A stretch of 64,000 nucleotides of DNA, taken from NCBI GenBank assembly GCA_000621765.1, contig KK211345.1, positions 1-64,000 on the forward strand. Reading direction: 5' to 3'. Origin of the DNA: Ruminococcaceae bacterium AB4001. GTDB taxonomy: Bacteria; Bacillota; Clostridia; Saccharofermentanales; Saccharofermentanaceae. The notes under the pieces were generated by a model. That model was not told the origin of the DNA and made no database searches. It worked only from the letters and a program-made list of their open reading frames with translations. The first letter of the stretch is position 1. Each line of letters begins with the position of its first letter. Position numbers and translations under genes: made by a program. This document shows positions 37,339-47,281 of this stretch, in pieces.

Positions 37339-38703
37339 ATGTCCGAAATTCCTTACAAAATCTATTTATCAGAGAACGAGATCCCTTCAGCATGGTACAA
37401 CGTTCGTGCTGACATGAAGACTAAGCCCGCTCCGCTTCTCAATCCCGGAACAGGCGAGCCTTTAAAGGCTGAGGATCTTTATCCTATATTCTGCGAAGAG
37501 CTTTCAAAGCAGGAAATGAACAACGACGACCAGTGGATCGACATCCCGGGCGAAGTTCTTGATTTCTATAAGATGTACAGACCTTCTCCGCTCGTTAGAG
37601 CTTATTGCCTTGAGAAGGCACTCGGCACACCTGCTCATATCTACTATAAATTCGAAGGTAACAACACTTCAGGTTCACATAAGCTCAATTCAGCCATCGC
37701 TCAGGCTTATTACGCTAAGAAGCAGGGCCTCAAGGGTGTAACCACAGAGACAGGCGCAGGACAGTGGGGTACAGCTCTTTCAATGGCTACAGCTTATTTC
37801 GGACTTGACTGCCAGGTTTACATGGTTAAGGTATCTTACGAGCAGAAGCCTTTCAGACGTGAAGTTATGAGAACATACGGCGCTACCGTAACTCCTTCAC
37901 CTTCAATGAACACAAACGTTGGCCGTAAGATCAACGAGCAGTTCCCCGGAACAGACGGTTCTTTGGGCTGCGCTATCTCTGAGGCAGTTGAGGCTGCTAC
38001 AACTCAGGAAGGTTACAGATATGTATTGGGTTCAGTTCTTAACCAGGTACTGCTCCATCAGTCTGTTATCGGTCTTGAGACAAAGGCTGCTCTCGATAAG
38101 GTTGGCGTAAAGGCTGACATGATCATCGGCTGCGCAGGCGGCGGATCTAACCTTGGCGGTCTCATCTCACCCTTCGTAGGCGAGATGCTCAGAGGTGAGA
38201 ACCAGTATGAGATCATCGCAGTTGAGCCTGCTTCATGTCCTTCATTAACAAGAGGTTCATTCGTATATGACTTCTGCGATACAGGCCGTGTTTGCCCTCT
38301 CGCTAAGATGTACACATTGGGCAGCAACTTCATGCCTGCTCCTAACCATGCTGGCGGTCTCAGATATCACGGCATGAGCACGATCCTTTCACAGCTCTAT
38401 GCTGATGGCTTCATGAAGGCTACATCCGTTAAGCAGACAGACGTATTTGCAGCTGCTGAGCAGTTCGCAAGAGTTGAAGGTATCCTTCCTGCACCTGAGA
38501 GCTCACACGCAATCAAGGTTGCGATCGACGAAGCTCTTAAGTGCAAAGAGACAGGCGAAGCTAAGAACATTGTATTCGGTCTCACAGGTACAGGTTACTT
38601 CGACCTCGTTGCTTACCAGAAGTACAACGACGGTGTCATGGATGATTACATTCCTACAGACGACGATATCGCGGCTTCTCTTTCACAGTGCCCTAAGGTC
38701 TGA
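37339..38703 (+). CDS. trpB: Tryptophan synthase beta-like enzyme, TrpB2 type
   Basis: This 454-aa PLP enzyme belongs to the TrpB2 group, which is longer than classic TrpB (about 400 aa) and has a distinct N-terminus. The PLP lysine is K115 in SGSHKLNSA and the phosphate-binding loop is GCAGGGSNLGG. TrpB2 enzymes make tryptophan from indole and serine, often without TrpA. No trpA or other tryptophan gene is near, so indole salvage is a sensible inference. GAAGGGAG precedes the ATG. A strong terminator closes the transcript. Confidence 0.93.
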   Translation: MSEIPYKIYLSENEIPSAWYNVRADMKTKPAPLLNPGTGEPLKAEDLYPIFCEELSKQEMNNDDQWIDIPGEVLDFYKMYRPSPLVRAYCLEKALGTPAHIYYKFEGNNTSGSHKLNSAIAQAYYAKKQGLKGVTTETGAGQWGTALSMATAYFGLDCQVYMVKVSYEQKPFRREVMRTYGATVTPSPSMNTNVGRKINEQFPGTDGSLGCAISEAVEAATTQEGYRYVLGSVLNQVLLHQSVIGLETKAALDKVGVKADMIIGCAGGGSNLGGLISPFVGEMLRGENQYEIIAVEPASCPSLTRGSFVYDFCDTGRVCPLAKMYTLGSNFMPAPNHAGGLRYHGMSTILSQLYADGFMKATSVKQTDVFAAAEQFARVEGILPAPESSHAIKVAIDEALKCKETGEAKNIVFGLTGTGYFDLVAYQKYNDGVMDDYIPTDDDIAASLSQCPKV

Positions 38704-38723
38704 TCTTAATCTGATTTGAAACA

Positions 38724-38764
38724 CAGCCCCTTCAAAGGATGTTCCTTTGGAGGGGTTGTTTATT
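38724..38764 (+). terminator. Strong intrinsic terminator after trpB2
   Basis: A 16-bp stem with two G-U pairs (38724-38739 with 38743-38758), a TGT loop and a T-rich tail. It is the strongest terminator in the window. Confidence 0.9.
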
Positions 38765-38831
38765 TGCAGTAATTATATTTCCGGCAGGTATCTGCAAAGT
38801 AAGCAAGTTAAAGGCATAATGGGATAATCAG

Positions 38832-38861
38832 TTGAAAATTTCTTTGTAAATGTAATAAAAT
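38832..38861 (+). promoter_or_regulatory. Sigma-A-type promoter
   Basis: TTGAAA (38832-38837) and TAAAAT (38856-38861) are separated by 18 bp, 33 bp before the next ATG. Confidence 0.6.
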
Positions 38862-38893
38862 TGGGTTTAGCATTTTGGAATGGGAGAAGATAC

Positions 38894-39859
38894 ATGAGTG
38901 ATTTTAATGATAACTGGCAATTAGTTGGCACGCCTGATCCGGCTACGCCTCAGGTTCAGCCTCATCAGACTCAGTCTGCACAGCCCGTCGCTCAGCCGGT
39001 TCAGCAGGCGCAGCCTGTTCAGCAGTATCAGCCGGCAGCCCAGCCCGTACAGCCGGCACAGCCTGTTCAGCAGTATCAGCAGCCCGTAGCGCAGCCTGTC
39101 GCACAGCAGGTCGCTCAGCCTTATATTCCCCAGCAGCCCGTACAGGGTTATCCTCAGCAGGCAGTTTATCCTGCATATGGACAGCCCATTGCCAATGCAT
39201 ACGGTTATGTAGCACCTCCGCAGCCGGATTATCAGCAGGCAAATTATATTGCCGAGAGACAGAGAAATCTCGAAGAGTGCGGAAAGCTCATCAATCATTT
39301 CTCTCCGAAGATAGATCTTTATCAGGAATATGACAGATGCAACCAGGATATCAAGAAGTTTTCCAGGACGAGCAACGCGCCTCTTATCTGGGGAATAATC
39401 GTTGCCCTGGTAGGTTTGGTATTTGTCTATAACACGTTTATTTCAAGGTCAGATGATGCCAAGCTTTATAACGGTATTATTTCCGGTGTGATCATGTTGT
39501 TTGGCGCAGGTCTCATCGTTCTGTTTATCCTTAAGAAGAAGTTCCACAAGAAAAAGGTTGGGGCACTTAAAGAGAAGCTTTTGGATCTTTCAAGCCAGTT
39601 AAAGCTCCTTTATAACGGATACAGCAACTGCCCGATCGCTCCCGAGTTTTCCGATCCGAGGATCCTTTTTAAGATCCAGTCAATGATCATACAGGGAAGA
39701 TGTGTAACGATCTCGGCAGCTATCAGCGGATTGATCTCTTATCACAGCACTTATCAGAATCTGACTTATGCCAAGTCCAAGTTTGAAGCTGATACAGCTG
39801 CCATGAATGACGGAAAGCCCGCATTCTTTAATGCAGTCCGTTATCTTGATCTCAGATAA
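38894..39859 (+). CDS. Q/P-rich membrane protein of unknown function
   Basis: The 321-aa protein has a low-complexity N-terminal third (about residues 12-115) made of Q, P, V, A and Y with repeated units such as QPVQQYQ and AQPV, then a charged helical stretch, two membrane helices (about 165-185 and 198-220) and a C-terminal cytosolic helical domain. GGGAGAAG precedes ATG 38894; a frame open from 38861 overlaps the promoter. No family is recognised. Proteins of this layout with disordered proline-rich arms often act as scaffolds, but that is only an analogy. It converges with the histidine kinase gene 11 bp away. Confidence 0.75.
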   Translation: MSDFNDNWQLVGTPDPATPQVQPHQTQSAQPVAQPVQQAQPVQQYQPAAQPVQPAQPVQQYQQPVAQPVAQQVAQPYIPQQPVQGYPQQAVYPAYGQPIANAYGYVAPPQPDYQQANYIAERQRNLEECGKLINHFSPKIDLYQEYDRCNQDIKKFSRTSNAPLIWGIIVALVGLVFVYNTFISRSDDAKLYNGIISGVIMLFGAGLIVLFILKKKFHKKKVGALKEKLLDLSSQLKLLYNGYSNCPIAPEFSDPRILFKIQSMIIQGRCVTISAAISGLISYHSTYQNLTYAKSKFEADTAAMNDGKPAFFNAVRYLDLR

Positions 39860-39870
39860 TAACGAAAGAT

Positions 39871-41484
39871 TTAAGTAGTGCTGTCGTTGTTGATCTTTGA
39901 CAGCTGGTTACGGTAGAAGGTGACGGGAATCGTTACGTCAAAGCACGCGCCGCCTTCAGGCTTGTTGTATGCTTTTATCGAGCCGCCGTGTTCTTCTGCT
40001 ATGGCTTTTGCAAGCGCAAGACCGATTCCGTGTTTACCGTCAGCTCCTTTGGAGAAACGCTCGAAAAGGTGATCGATTACTTCAGGTGCTATTCCCGGAC
40101 CGTCATCAGAGATCTCGAAGATAACGTTAGAACCGGTATCATCCGTCATGCATGCAAATGTTACTGCAGACTTGCAGTACCTTAAGCAGTTGGAAAAGAT
40201 GTTTTCGAGACATCGGATAAGATCATTTTCGTTAGCATAGATGTAAGTGCTTGTAATCGAGATGTTATTGATGATCGCTTTGTCTTCGTGGATGAAGTTG
40301 CCGCGGACACGGTCGATAATCGTATCACATATCCTGATGGCATCGATATTCTGCTTCTTGACCTCAAAGTTACCGCTGCGGCTCATATCCATTTTGGAGA
40401 TGGAGAGAAGGTTTTCAACAAGATTTGAAAGTCTTCCTGTCTCAGCGATGATTACGTCGATGGCGTTATCACGGTCATCAGGGCTTTCGAAAACCCCGTA
40501 TTTCAGACCTTCCGCGTATCCCTGGATAGACATAAGAGGAGTTCTCAATTCATGTGAAGCGTTCTGGAAGAAGGTTTTCTGCTCGATGTCGGATTTTTCG
40601 AGTCTGTATGCCATATGGTTCATGACATCGCCGAGCTCTGAAAGTTCCTTACTTACAAGATGTCCTCTGACGGGCTTAAAGTCACCTTTTGCAATTCGTC
40701 TTGCGAATTTCGAAAGCTTCTGTGAAGAATAGATGATAGGGTATGTCATTATCATACTGAGGATACCGGCGATCAGGGCGGCGAGAAGGGCAGCCTGGAT
40801 AAGAGCAAGCGTCATTGAAGCCATGAATGAATAGTAAGAACTCGAATTGACGTAAACGCAGATATAATAATCCTCGAGTTCCGGGTTCTTGAGTTCAGTT
40901 ACGATCGAAGTGTCTTCGCTTGGATCCGGTGTCTTTGTTTTCCATGTAAAACCGGTGGATTTGTAGTAAATCAGATCTCCGTCCAGATCAAGTGTCTGTG
41001 TTGAAGCCCAGTCCTTATATCCTTCTTCAGCAACAACCTGTTCGATGACCTTGTTGGCATTGTTAACGTAGGCCACGGTATTGGAAGCCGTCGGCCAGAG
41101 AACAAGATATTCGTTGGTATCAGGATCAAGATAGTAAAGGACTATGTTTGCCTGGTTAGAGATATCTGCGGATTTCGCTATGGAATTGAGGAGGTATGCT
41201 CTGACGTTTTCGTCTGTGTCATCAGCGGAGTCGCCAAGCTGGACATAGAACTTTTCGGCGAAGACCTGCATGGACTCCAAAGCTACATTAATACGGGAGA
41301 TACACTCGTAAGCGATGTAGTTCTTGAAGATCGACTGAATATAGATATTGATAATAAAAACGACCAGAATTATGACCACGATCTCAACTGCATAGAAGTG
41401 CAGTGAGATGGGAACTCTGATCGCTGATTTATTCCTAAAAGGCTTTTTTGTCTTTGCCCGTGTATTATCAGGCTTTTCAGTCAT
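39871..41484 (-). CDS. Two-component sensor histidine kinase
   Basis: This 537-aa membrane kinase has TM1 (about residues 31-50), an extracytoplasmic sensor region (about 51-219), TM2 (about 220-247), a HAMP linker, HisKA with H311 in NASHELRTPL, and a HATPase domain (FSNCLRYC, DDGPGIAPEVIDHLFERF, GIGLALAKAIAEEHGG). Its start overlaps the response regulator stop by one base (TAATG). The sensed signal is unknown. The N-terminal 20 residues are basic and cytosolic. Confidence 0.94.
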   Translation of the reverse strand: MTEKPDNTRAKTKKPFRNKSAIRVPISLHFYAVEIVVIILVVFIINIYIQSIFKNYIAYECISRINVALESMQVFAEKFYVQLGDSADDTDENVRAYLLNSIAKSADISNQANIVLYYLDPDTNEYLVLWPTASNTVAYVNNANKVIEQVVAEEGYKDWASTQTLDLDGDLIYYKSTGFTWKTKTPDPSEDTSIVTELKNPELEDYYICVYVNSSSYYSFMASMTLALIQAALLAALIAGILSMIMTYPIIYSSQKLSKFARRIAKGDFKPVRGHLVSKELSELGDVMNHMAYRLEKSDIEQKTFFQNASHELRTPLMSIQGYAEGLKYGVFESPDDRDNAIDVIIAETGRLSNLVENLLSISKMDMSRSGNFEVKKQNIDAIRICDTIIDRVRGNFIHEDKAIINNISITSTYIYANENDLIRCLENIFSNCLRYCKSAVTFACMTDDTGSNVIFEISDDGPGIAPEVIDHLFERFSKGADGKHGIGLALAKAIAEEHGGSIKAYNKPEGGACFDVTIPVTFYRNQLSKINNDSTT

Positions 41485-42227
41485 TAGTCCTGAGTATCTC
41501 CGTCATCGTCATCGTCTTCTGAATCTTCAGTAGTCCTGTCCACCAGTCTGAAGCCGTAACCCCAGATAGTAGATATTTTAGCATTAGACTTGCTGATTTT
41601 CTTCCTCAATCTTTTGACGGTGTCATCTGCTACTCTTGTCTCGACCTGAGTCTCATAACCCCAGATCTTGTCTAAGAGCTCAGCTCTTGAGACTGCTCTG
41701 TCCCTGTTTGAGATAAGATACGTAAGGAGCTGGTATTCGTTAGGAGTAAGCGGCAAAGGCTTTCCGCTCATTGTTGTTTCTTTTGTTTTTCTGTTGATGA
41801 TGATGTCCGCGAATTCATAAACGGCATCGTTATCAGGCTTATCGCCGGTCTTTCCGGTTATCTCTTCCTGTCTCTTGAGAATGGACTTAACTTTAGAAAC
41901 AAGCTTGATGGGGGAGAAGGGCTTGGTGAAATAATCGTCGCTTCCCATATCAAGGCCCTGGATATAATCGGTATCACTGTCTTTTGCGGTGAGCATGATG
42001 ATCGGCACGTTGGAAGTCTTGCGGATCTCTTTAAGGATAAAGAAACCGTCGTGGCCGGGCATCATAACATCAAGAATGATGAGATCTGCAGGAGAATGCG
42101 AAAATACTTCGAAAAGCTTGTCTCCAGTGGAAAAACCTGTTACGTGAAATCCTTCACGCTCAAGGAATGTCTTGAGTAGGTTTCTTATATTGTCATCATC
42201 ATCTGCTATGTAAATAAGTTTGTTCAT
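41484..42227 (-). CDS. OmpR-family response regulator
   Basis: The 247-aa protein has a receiver domain with the acidic pocket DDDD near residues 9-12, phospho-acceptor D53 (LIILDVMMPG), T of LTAK and K of KPF, followed by a winged-helix DNA-binding domain (about 140-235) ending VWGYGFRLV-like IWGYGFRLVDR. A D/E-rich tail follows. It is paired with the kinase downstream. TTTGGAG lies before the start. The palindrome at 42290 in the divergent gap is a candidate binding site. Confidence 0.94.
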   Translation of the reverse strand: MNKLIYIADDDDNIRNLLKTFLEREGFHVTGFSTGDKLFEVFSHSPADLIILDVMMPGHDGFFILKEIRKTSNVPIIMLTAKDSDTDYIQGLDMGSDDYFTKPFSPIKLVSKVKSILKRQEEITGKTGDKPDNDAVYEFADIIINRKTKETTMSGKPLPLTPNEYQLLTYLISNRDRAVSRAELLDKIWGYETQVETRVADDTVKRLRKKISKSNAKISTIWGYGFRLVDRTTEDSEDDDDDGDTQD

Positions 42228-42289
42228 CTACTATCTCCAAAATCTGCTTGAAATAAACATTCATATTTTAACTGAAAACCTTTTCCGAG

Positions 42290-42303
42290 CCATTTTAAAA
42301 TGG
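42290..42303. promoter_or_regulatory. 14-bp perfect palindrome between regulator and galE
   Basis: CCATTTTAAAATGG reads the same on both strands and lies in the 166-bp gap between the divergent response regulator and galE genes. It could be an operator; OmpR-type regulators, however, usually bind direct repeats. Confidence 0.5.
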
Positions 42304-42332
42304 TGCAAATATGCGGAATTACGCTCAAAAGT

Positions 42333-42360
42333 TTGAATTTCTCGTTGTTTGTGGTTAAAT
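42333..42360 (+). promoter_or_regulatory. Possible galE promoter
   Basis: TTGAAT (42333-42338) and TTAAAT (42355-42360) are 16 bp apart, 33 bp before the galE ATG. Confidence 0.45.
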
Positions 42361-42393
42361 GTTTTTCAAGAAAAACTTCAAGGGGATCTGTTT

Positions 42394-43416
42394 ATGTCTA
42401 CAGTTTTAGTAACAGGCGGTAACGGCTATATCGGTTCACATACGGTTATTTCTTTATTTGAGAACGGTTATGACGTTGTTATAGCCGACAATCTTGCGAA
42501 CAGTAAGATGGAAGTACAGAACCGTCTGGAAAAGATCACGGGCAAGAGATTTAAATTCTATAAGGTCGACTGCTGCGATATCGACGCTATGCGCAAAGTG
42601 TTCGAAGAGAATGAGATCGACAGCGTTATCCATTTCGCAGGCCTTAAGGCAGTCGGTGAATCAGTAAGCATTCCGCTGGATTATTATTCAAACAATATAG
42701 GCAGCATCATCACGGTATGCCGTCTGATGTCTGAATTCGGCGTTAAGAAGCTTGTATTCAGTTCTTCAGCTACGGTTTACGGTTCTAGTGAGGACGTTCC
42801 TTTCACTGAAGAGAGCCCTCTCGGAACATGCACCAATCCTTACGGTTGGACAAAGTGGATGATCGAGCAGATATTGAAGGACTATGCTAAGGCAGAACCT
42901 GACAAGAAGGTCTGCCTCCTCAGATATTTCAATCCCGTAGGTGCCCATGAAAGCGGCCTTATCGGCGAAGATCCGAGGGGAATCCCCAACAATCTGTTCC
43001 CTTATATTTCCAAGGTTGCCGGCGGCACATTGGAGTGTCTTACTGTGTTTGGTGACGATTATGATACGCCTGACGGCACTTGTCTTCGTGATTATATACA
43101 TGTCGTTGACCTTGCGGAAGGACATGTAAAAGCGATAGAATTTCTTGAGAAGACAGAGGATTCCGTTAGTGTTTTCAATCTCGGCACAGGTAAGGGGACT
43201 TCAGTCAAGGAAGCTGTAAAAGCTTTTGAGAAAGCCTGCGGACATGAGATCAATCATGTTTTCGGACCGCGCAGACCGGGTGACATAGCTGTTTGTTATG
43301 CTTCAACCAGGAAAGCTGAAGAAGTGCTCGGATTTAAGGCTAAGTACGGCATCGAAGAGATGTGTTCTTCATGCTGGAAATGGCAGACCATGAATCCTAA
43401 CGGACTGTCAGACTAA
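42394..43416 (+). CDS. galE: UDP-glucose 4-epimerase GalE
   Basis: GalE interconverts UDP-glucose and UDP-galactose. The 340-aa extended SDR has the NAD loop VTGGNGYIGSH, FSSSATVYG, the catalytic Y150 and K154 (PYGWTK), RYFNPVGAH, and RDYIHVVDLAEGH. ATG 42394 has AAGGGG upstream; a frame from 42349 lacks support. The next gene, an LCP protein, begins 18 bp later, so the two are probably co-transcribed for surface polysaccharide work. Confidence 0.95.
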   Translation: MSTVLVTGGNGYIGSHTVISLFENGYDVVIADNLANSKMEVQNRLEKITGKRFKFYKVDCCDIDAMRKVFEENEIDSVIHFAGLKAVGESVSIPLDYYSNNIGSIITVCRLMSEFGVKKLVFSSSATVYGSSEDVPFTEESPLGTCTNPYGWTKWMIEQILKDYAKAEPDKKVCLLRYFNPVGAHESGLIGEDPRGIPNNLFPYISKVAGGTLECLTVFGDDYDTPDGTCLRDYIHVVDLAEGHVKAIEFLEKTEDSVSVFNLGTGKGTSVKEAVKAFEKACGHEINHVFGPRRPGDIAVCYASTRKAEEVLGFKAKYGIEEMCSSCWKWQTMNPNGLSD

Positions 43417-43434
43417 AAATGAAGGTAAAGTTAT

Positions 43435-44778
43435 ATGGGTTTTGACGAAAACGATGGTATGCATTTATCAGTACCGGAGCACAGACCTCCCAGAGCACCC
43501 GGCGGTCAGTCTTCCGAGTTTACTGATACCTCAAGTTTCGGCAGCAGGAGTGCTGAGATCGACGATCTGATCTCGGATCTTGACGGCGAACAGGATTCCG
43601 GACTTCAATACGGTTTTTCAAAAGACCGCAGGAAATCTTCCAAGAAGAGTTCCGGTGTCAATTCTGCTTTTAAGAGGACCAGGCTCCGTATTGTTTTAGG
43701 AATTCTTGCAGGTTTTCTCGGTGTCGTTGTCGGTGTTGTCTGCTTCGGCTTCTGGTATAAAGATTATCTTTTAAACAAGATCACATATGAGACAACAGCT
43801 TCAAACGCCGTAATTACGATCGTTAACGAGGAAGGTAATACGGTAGCTCTTTCCGATGTAACCGAGACTACAAAATATGAAGTCATCCAGGATGAGCCGA
43901 TCAAGAATTTCCTTCTGATCGGTATCGACAGCAGATACAAGAACTACAGCTCTTCAGGTCTTGGTGACAGATCTGACGTTATCGTTGTCATGTCAGTTGA
44001 CTCCAATAAGGGCACTATTAAGCTCTTATCCATTGCAAGAGACTCTTATGCTTATTTCCCGGGTTATTCAAATCCCCATAAGATCAATGCAGCAATGTCT
44101 TACGGCGGAGCTGACCTTTTGCAGGCAACCGTAGAGAGCTGCCTGAGAATAAAGATCGACGGATATGCTTATGTTAATTTCGCACACATGGCTAACATCA
44201 TCGATGCAGTCGGCGGCGTATACGTTAACATGACGGCAGGAGAGATGAATGTCGCTAACAAGTATGTACGCGAGATGAATCCTAATGCCACGCAGATCAG
44301 CAGTACCGGAAGCAACACCTGGCTCAATGGTATCCAGGCAGTAGGTTATGCCAGAGTCAGATATGTCGGTAACGGCGACTATGAACGTATGGAGCGTCAG
44401 ATCGAAGTCTTAAGAAGCGTAATGAAGCAGTACATGAGCCTGTCATCAACGGGCAAGCTTGCTGCCATGGACGATGTCCTTTCCGCTGTCGTTACCAATA
44501 TCGACAGGAAAGATATCGAGAAATATGCGCTTGACTTCCTGCCTTCTCTGCAGGATGCAGAGATGCAGTATCTCCAGCTTCCTATCGAGGGCTGCTACAA
44601 CTGCGGCATGTACGGAGACGAATGGAGCATGAGGTGCAACTGGAATGCATTCATCCCTTACGTTCAGGAATATTTCTACGGCGAAACACGTGAATTCGAC
44701 GAGGTCAAGATCCCTAATCACGCACCGTCTCTGGGCAGCTGTGATACGGATATTCCGCTTGATCATCTCATCCACTAA
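43435..44778 (+). CDS. LCP (LytR-CpsA-Psr) family cell-wall glycopolymer ligase
   Basis: LCP enzymes move teichoic acids or capsular polymers from undecaprenyl pyrophosphate to peptidoglycan outside the membrane. The 447-aa protein has a long, polar cytosolic N-terminus (about 1-78), one membrane helix (about 82-104) and the LCP domain with LLIGIDSR, RSDVIVVMSV, SIARDSY, HKINAAMSYGG and the YARVRYVGNGDYERMERQ region, including the Arg and Asp residues needed for pyrophosphate and metal binding. The C-terminal part has three cysteines that may pair. It follows galE closely. Confidence 0.92.
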   Translation: MGFDENDGMHLSVPEHRPPRAPGGQSSEFTDTSSFGSRSAEIDDLISDLDGEQDSGLQYGFSKDRRKSSKKSSGVNSAFKRTRLRIVLGILAGFLGVVVGVVCFGFWYKDYLLNKITYETTASNAVITIVNEEGNTVALSDVTETTKYEVIQDEPIKNFLLIGIDSRYKNYSSSGLGDRSDVIVVMSVDSNKGTIKLLSIARDSYAYFPGYSNPHKINAAMSYGGADLLQATVESCLRIKIDGYAYVNFAHMANIIDAVGGVYVNMTAGEMNVANKYVREMNPNATQISSTGSNTWLNGIQAVGYARVRYVGNGDYERMERQIEVLRSVMKQYMSLSSTGKLAAMDDVLSAVVTNIDRKDIEKYALDFLPSLQDAEMQYLQLPIEGCYNCGMYGDEWSMRCNWNAFIPYVQEYFYGETREFDEVKIPNHAPSLGSCDTDIPLDHLIH

Positions 44779-44805
44779 CGTTTTTGACTTTTTTTGATAT
44801 TCGTA

Positions 44806-44834
44806 TTGACAGACTCGTAAAATAGAATTATATT
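44806..44834 (+). promoter_or_regulatory. groESL promoter
   Basis: TTGACA (44806-44811) and TATATT (44829-44834) have a 17-bp spacer. The CIRCE element begins 10 bp downstream. Confidence 0.85.
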
Positions 44835-44840
44835 TTGTTG

Positions 44841-44873
44841 TGGTTAGCACTTGGACAAATAGAGTGCTAACCA
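44841..44873. promoter_or_regulatory. CIRCE operator (HrcA site)
   Basis: TTAGCACTT (44844-44852), nine bases, then GAGTGCTAA (44862-44870) match the CIRCE consensus with one change at the inner edge; flanking TGG/CCA extend the inverted repeat. HrcA should bind here and repress groES-groEL until heat shock. hrcA is not in the window. Confidence 0.95.
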
Positions 44874-44901
44874 CAATTTCATTGTATTGGAGGTCTTTTT
44901 T

Positions 44902-45189
44902 ATGACAATTAAGCCCTTAGCAGATAAGGTAGTAGTAAAGAAACTTCAGGCAGAAGAGACTACAAAGAGCGGTATCATTCTGTCCTCCGGAGCACAGCAG
45001 AAGCCGCAGATCGCTGAAATCATCGCAGTTGGCCCCGGTGGAGTTGTTGACGGCAATGAGATAAAGATGGAAGTCCAGGTCGGCCAGAAGGTAATCATTC
45101 GTGATTATGCCGGCACAAACGTTAAGCTTGAGGGCGAAGAATACATCATCGTTCGTCAGGACGACATCGCTGCTATCGTAGAAGACTGA
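44902..45189 (+). CDS. groES: Co-chaperonin GroES
   Basis: GroES caps the GroEL ring. The 95-aa protein has the expected [16 protein letters not shown] start, the mobile loop [17 protein letters not shown] and VIIRDYAGT near the end. ATG 44902 has GGAGG 8 bp upstream; a frame from 44887 would begin upstream of this site. It is 24 bp before groEL. Confidence 0.97.
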   Translation: MTIKPLADKVVVKKLQAEETTKSGIILSSGAQQKPQIAEIIAVGPGGVVDGNEIKMEVQVGQKVIIRDYAGTNVKLEGEEYIIVRQDDIAAIVED

Positions 45190-45195
45190 TTATAA

Positions 45196-46827
<1,632 letters not shown>

Positions 46828-46835
46828 AGACGTTC

Positions 46836-46909
46836 GCAACGTTAATTTTTCGCAATGAGTCCTCCGCGCGCTTCGCGCTTGTGCGGAAATTGCGAAAAAT
46901 CAAGTTGCT
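46836..46909. repeat. Long imperfect inverted repeat after groEL
   Basis: The outer arms share GCAAC and TTTTTCGCAAT (46846-46856) with the inverse ATTGCGAAAAA (46890-46900), separated by a few unpaired bases. Inside, TCCGC pairs with GCGGA around a GC-rich core (GCGCGCTTCGCGC). The RNA or DNA would form a nested hairpin over 70 bases long. Confidence 0.7.
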
Positions 46910-46935
46910 CACTTACAGAGGAATAAACTTTAAGG

Positions 46936-46968
46936 GCCGCTTTCATTCAGAAAGCGGTTCTTTTTTTG
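46936..46968 (+). terminator. groEL intrinsic terminator
   Basis: CCGCTTT (46938-46944) pairs with AAAGCGG (46952-46958), extended by two G-U pairs, and is followed by C and seven T. Confidence 0.9.
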
Positions 46969-47057
46969 CAATGAGTCCTGATTATAGATACTGAAGTGGT
47001 TTTCACAGTAAAGTCACAGCCTGCTGTGCAAATGGCTGTGAATTAGGTTGAACCGTT

Positions 47058-47160
47058 TTTTCACTCCAAAATTACCGCACGTCGGTCATTTCTCTGTGTT
47101 TTACTCCAATCCAGATCATATTTTCACTCCAAAATTACCGCATGTCGGTCATTTCTCTGT
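47058..47160. repeat. Two 40-bp direct repeats
   Basis: Positions 47058-47097 and 47121-47160 are identical but for one C/T change. They are 23 bp apart, and the spacer begins with a decayed third start (TTTTACTCCAA). Each copy contains ACCGCAYGTCGGT, whose ends ACCG/CGGT are inverted. Confidence 0.9.
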
Positions 47161-47281
47161 AATTTCTACCGTGTGTTGATCACACCGGACTGTTCTTGCA
47201 CCTTGAACACTAAGGCGATTGAAGGAAAAATGAAATTCATAAGTTATACTTGAAACATATGACATCAAATGGGGATTGGGA

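Larger units (their letters stand above)
46828..47281. other. 454-bp gap with hairpin, terminator and direct repeats
   Basis: No gene is supported here. From left to right it holds a long imperfect inverted repeat (46836-46909), the groEL terminator (46936-46968), and two 40-bp direct repeats (47058-47160). A weak promoter for the next gene may lie at 47219-47250 (TTGAAG, TATACT, spacer too long). Confidence 0.7.

Noticed and set aside
38940-39140. Short repeats resembling a CRISPR array
   Set aside because: Units are irregular, in frame, and translate to a low-complexity protein arm; there are no unique spacers and no cas genes.
38921-39298. Leu/Arg-rich antisense frames over the Q/P repeats
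   Set aside because: They are simply the reverse reading of the CAG/CCN repeat tract.
47058-47160. Direct repeats as a minimal CRISPR
   Set aside because: Only two copies with a 23-bp spacer, no cas genes, and the spacer itself contains repeat-like sequence.
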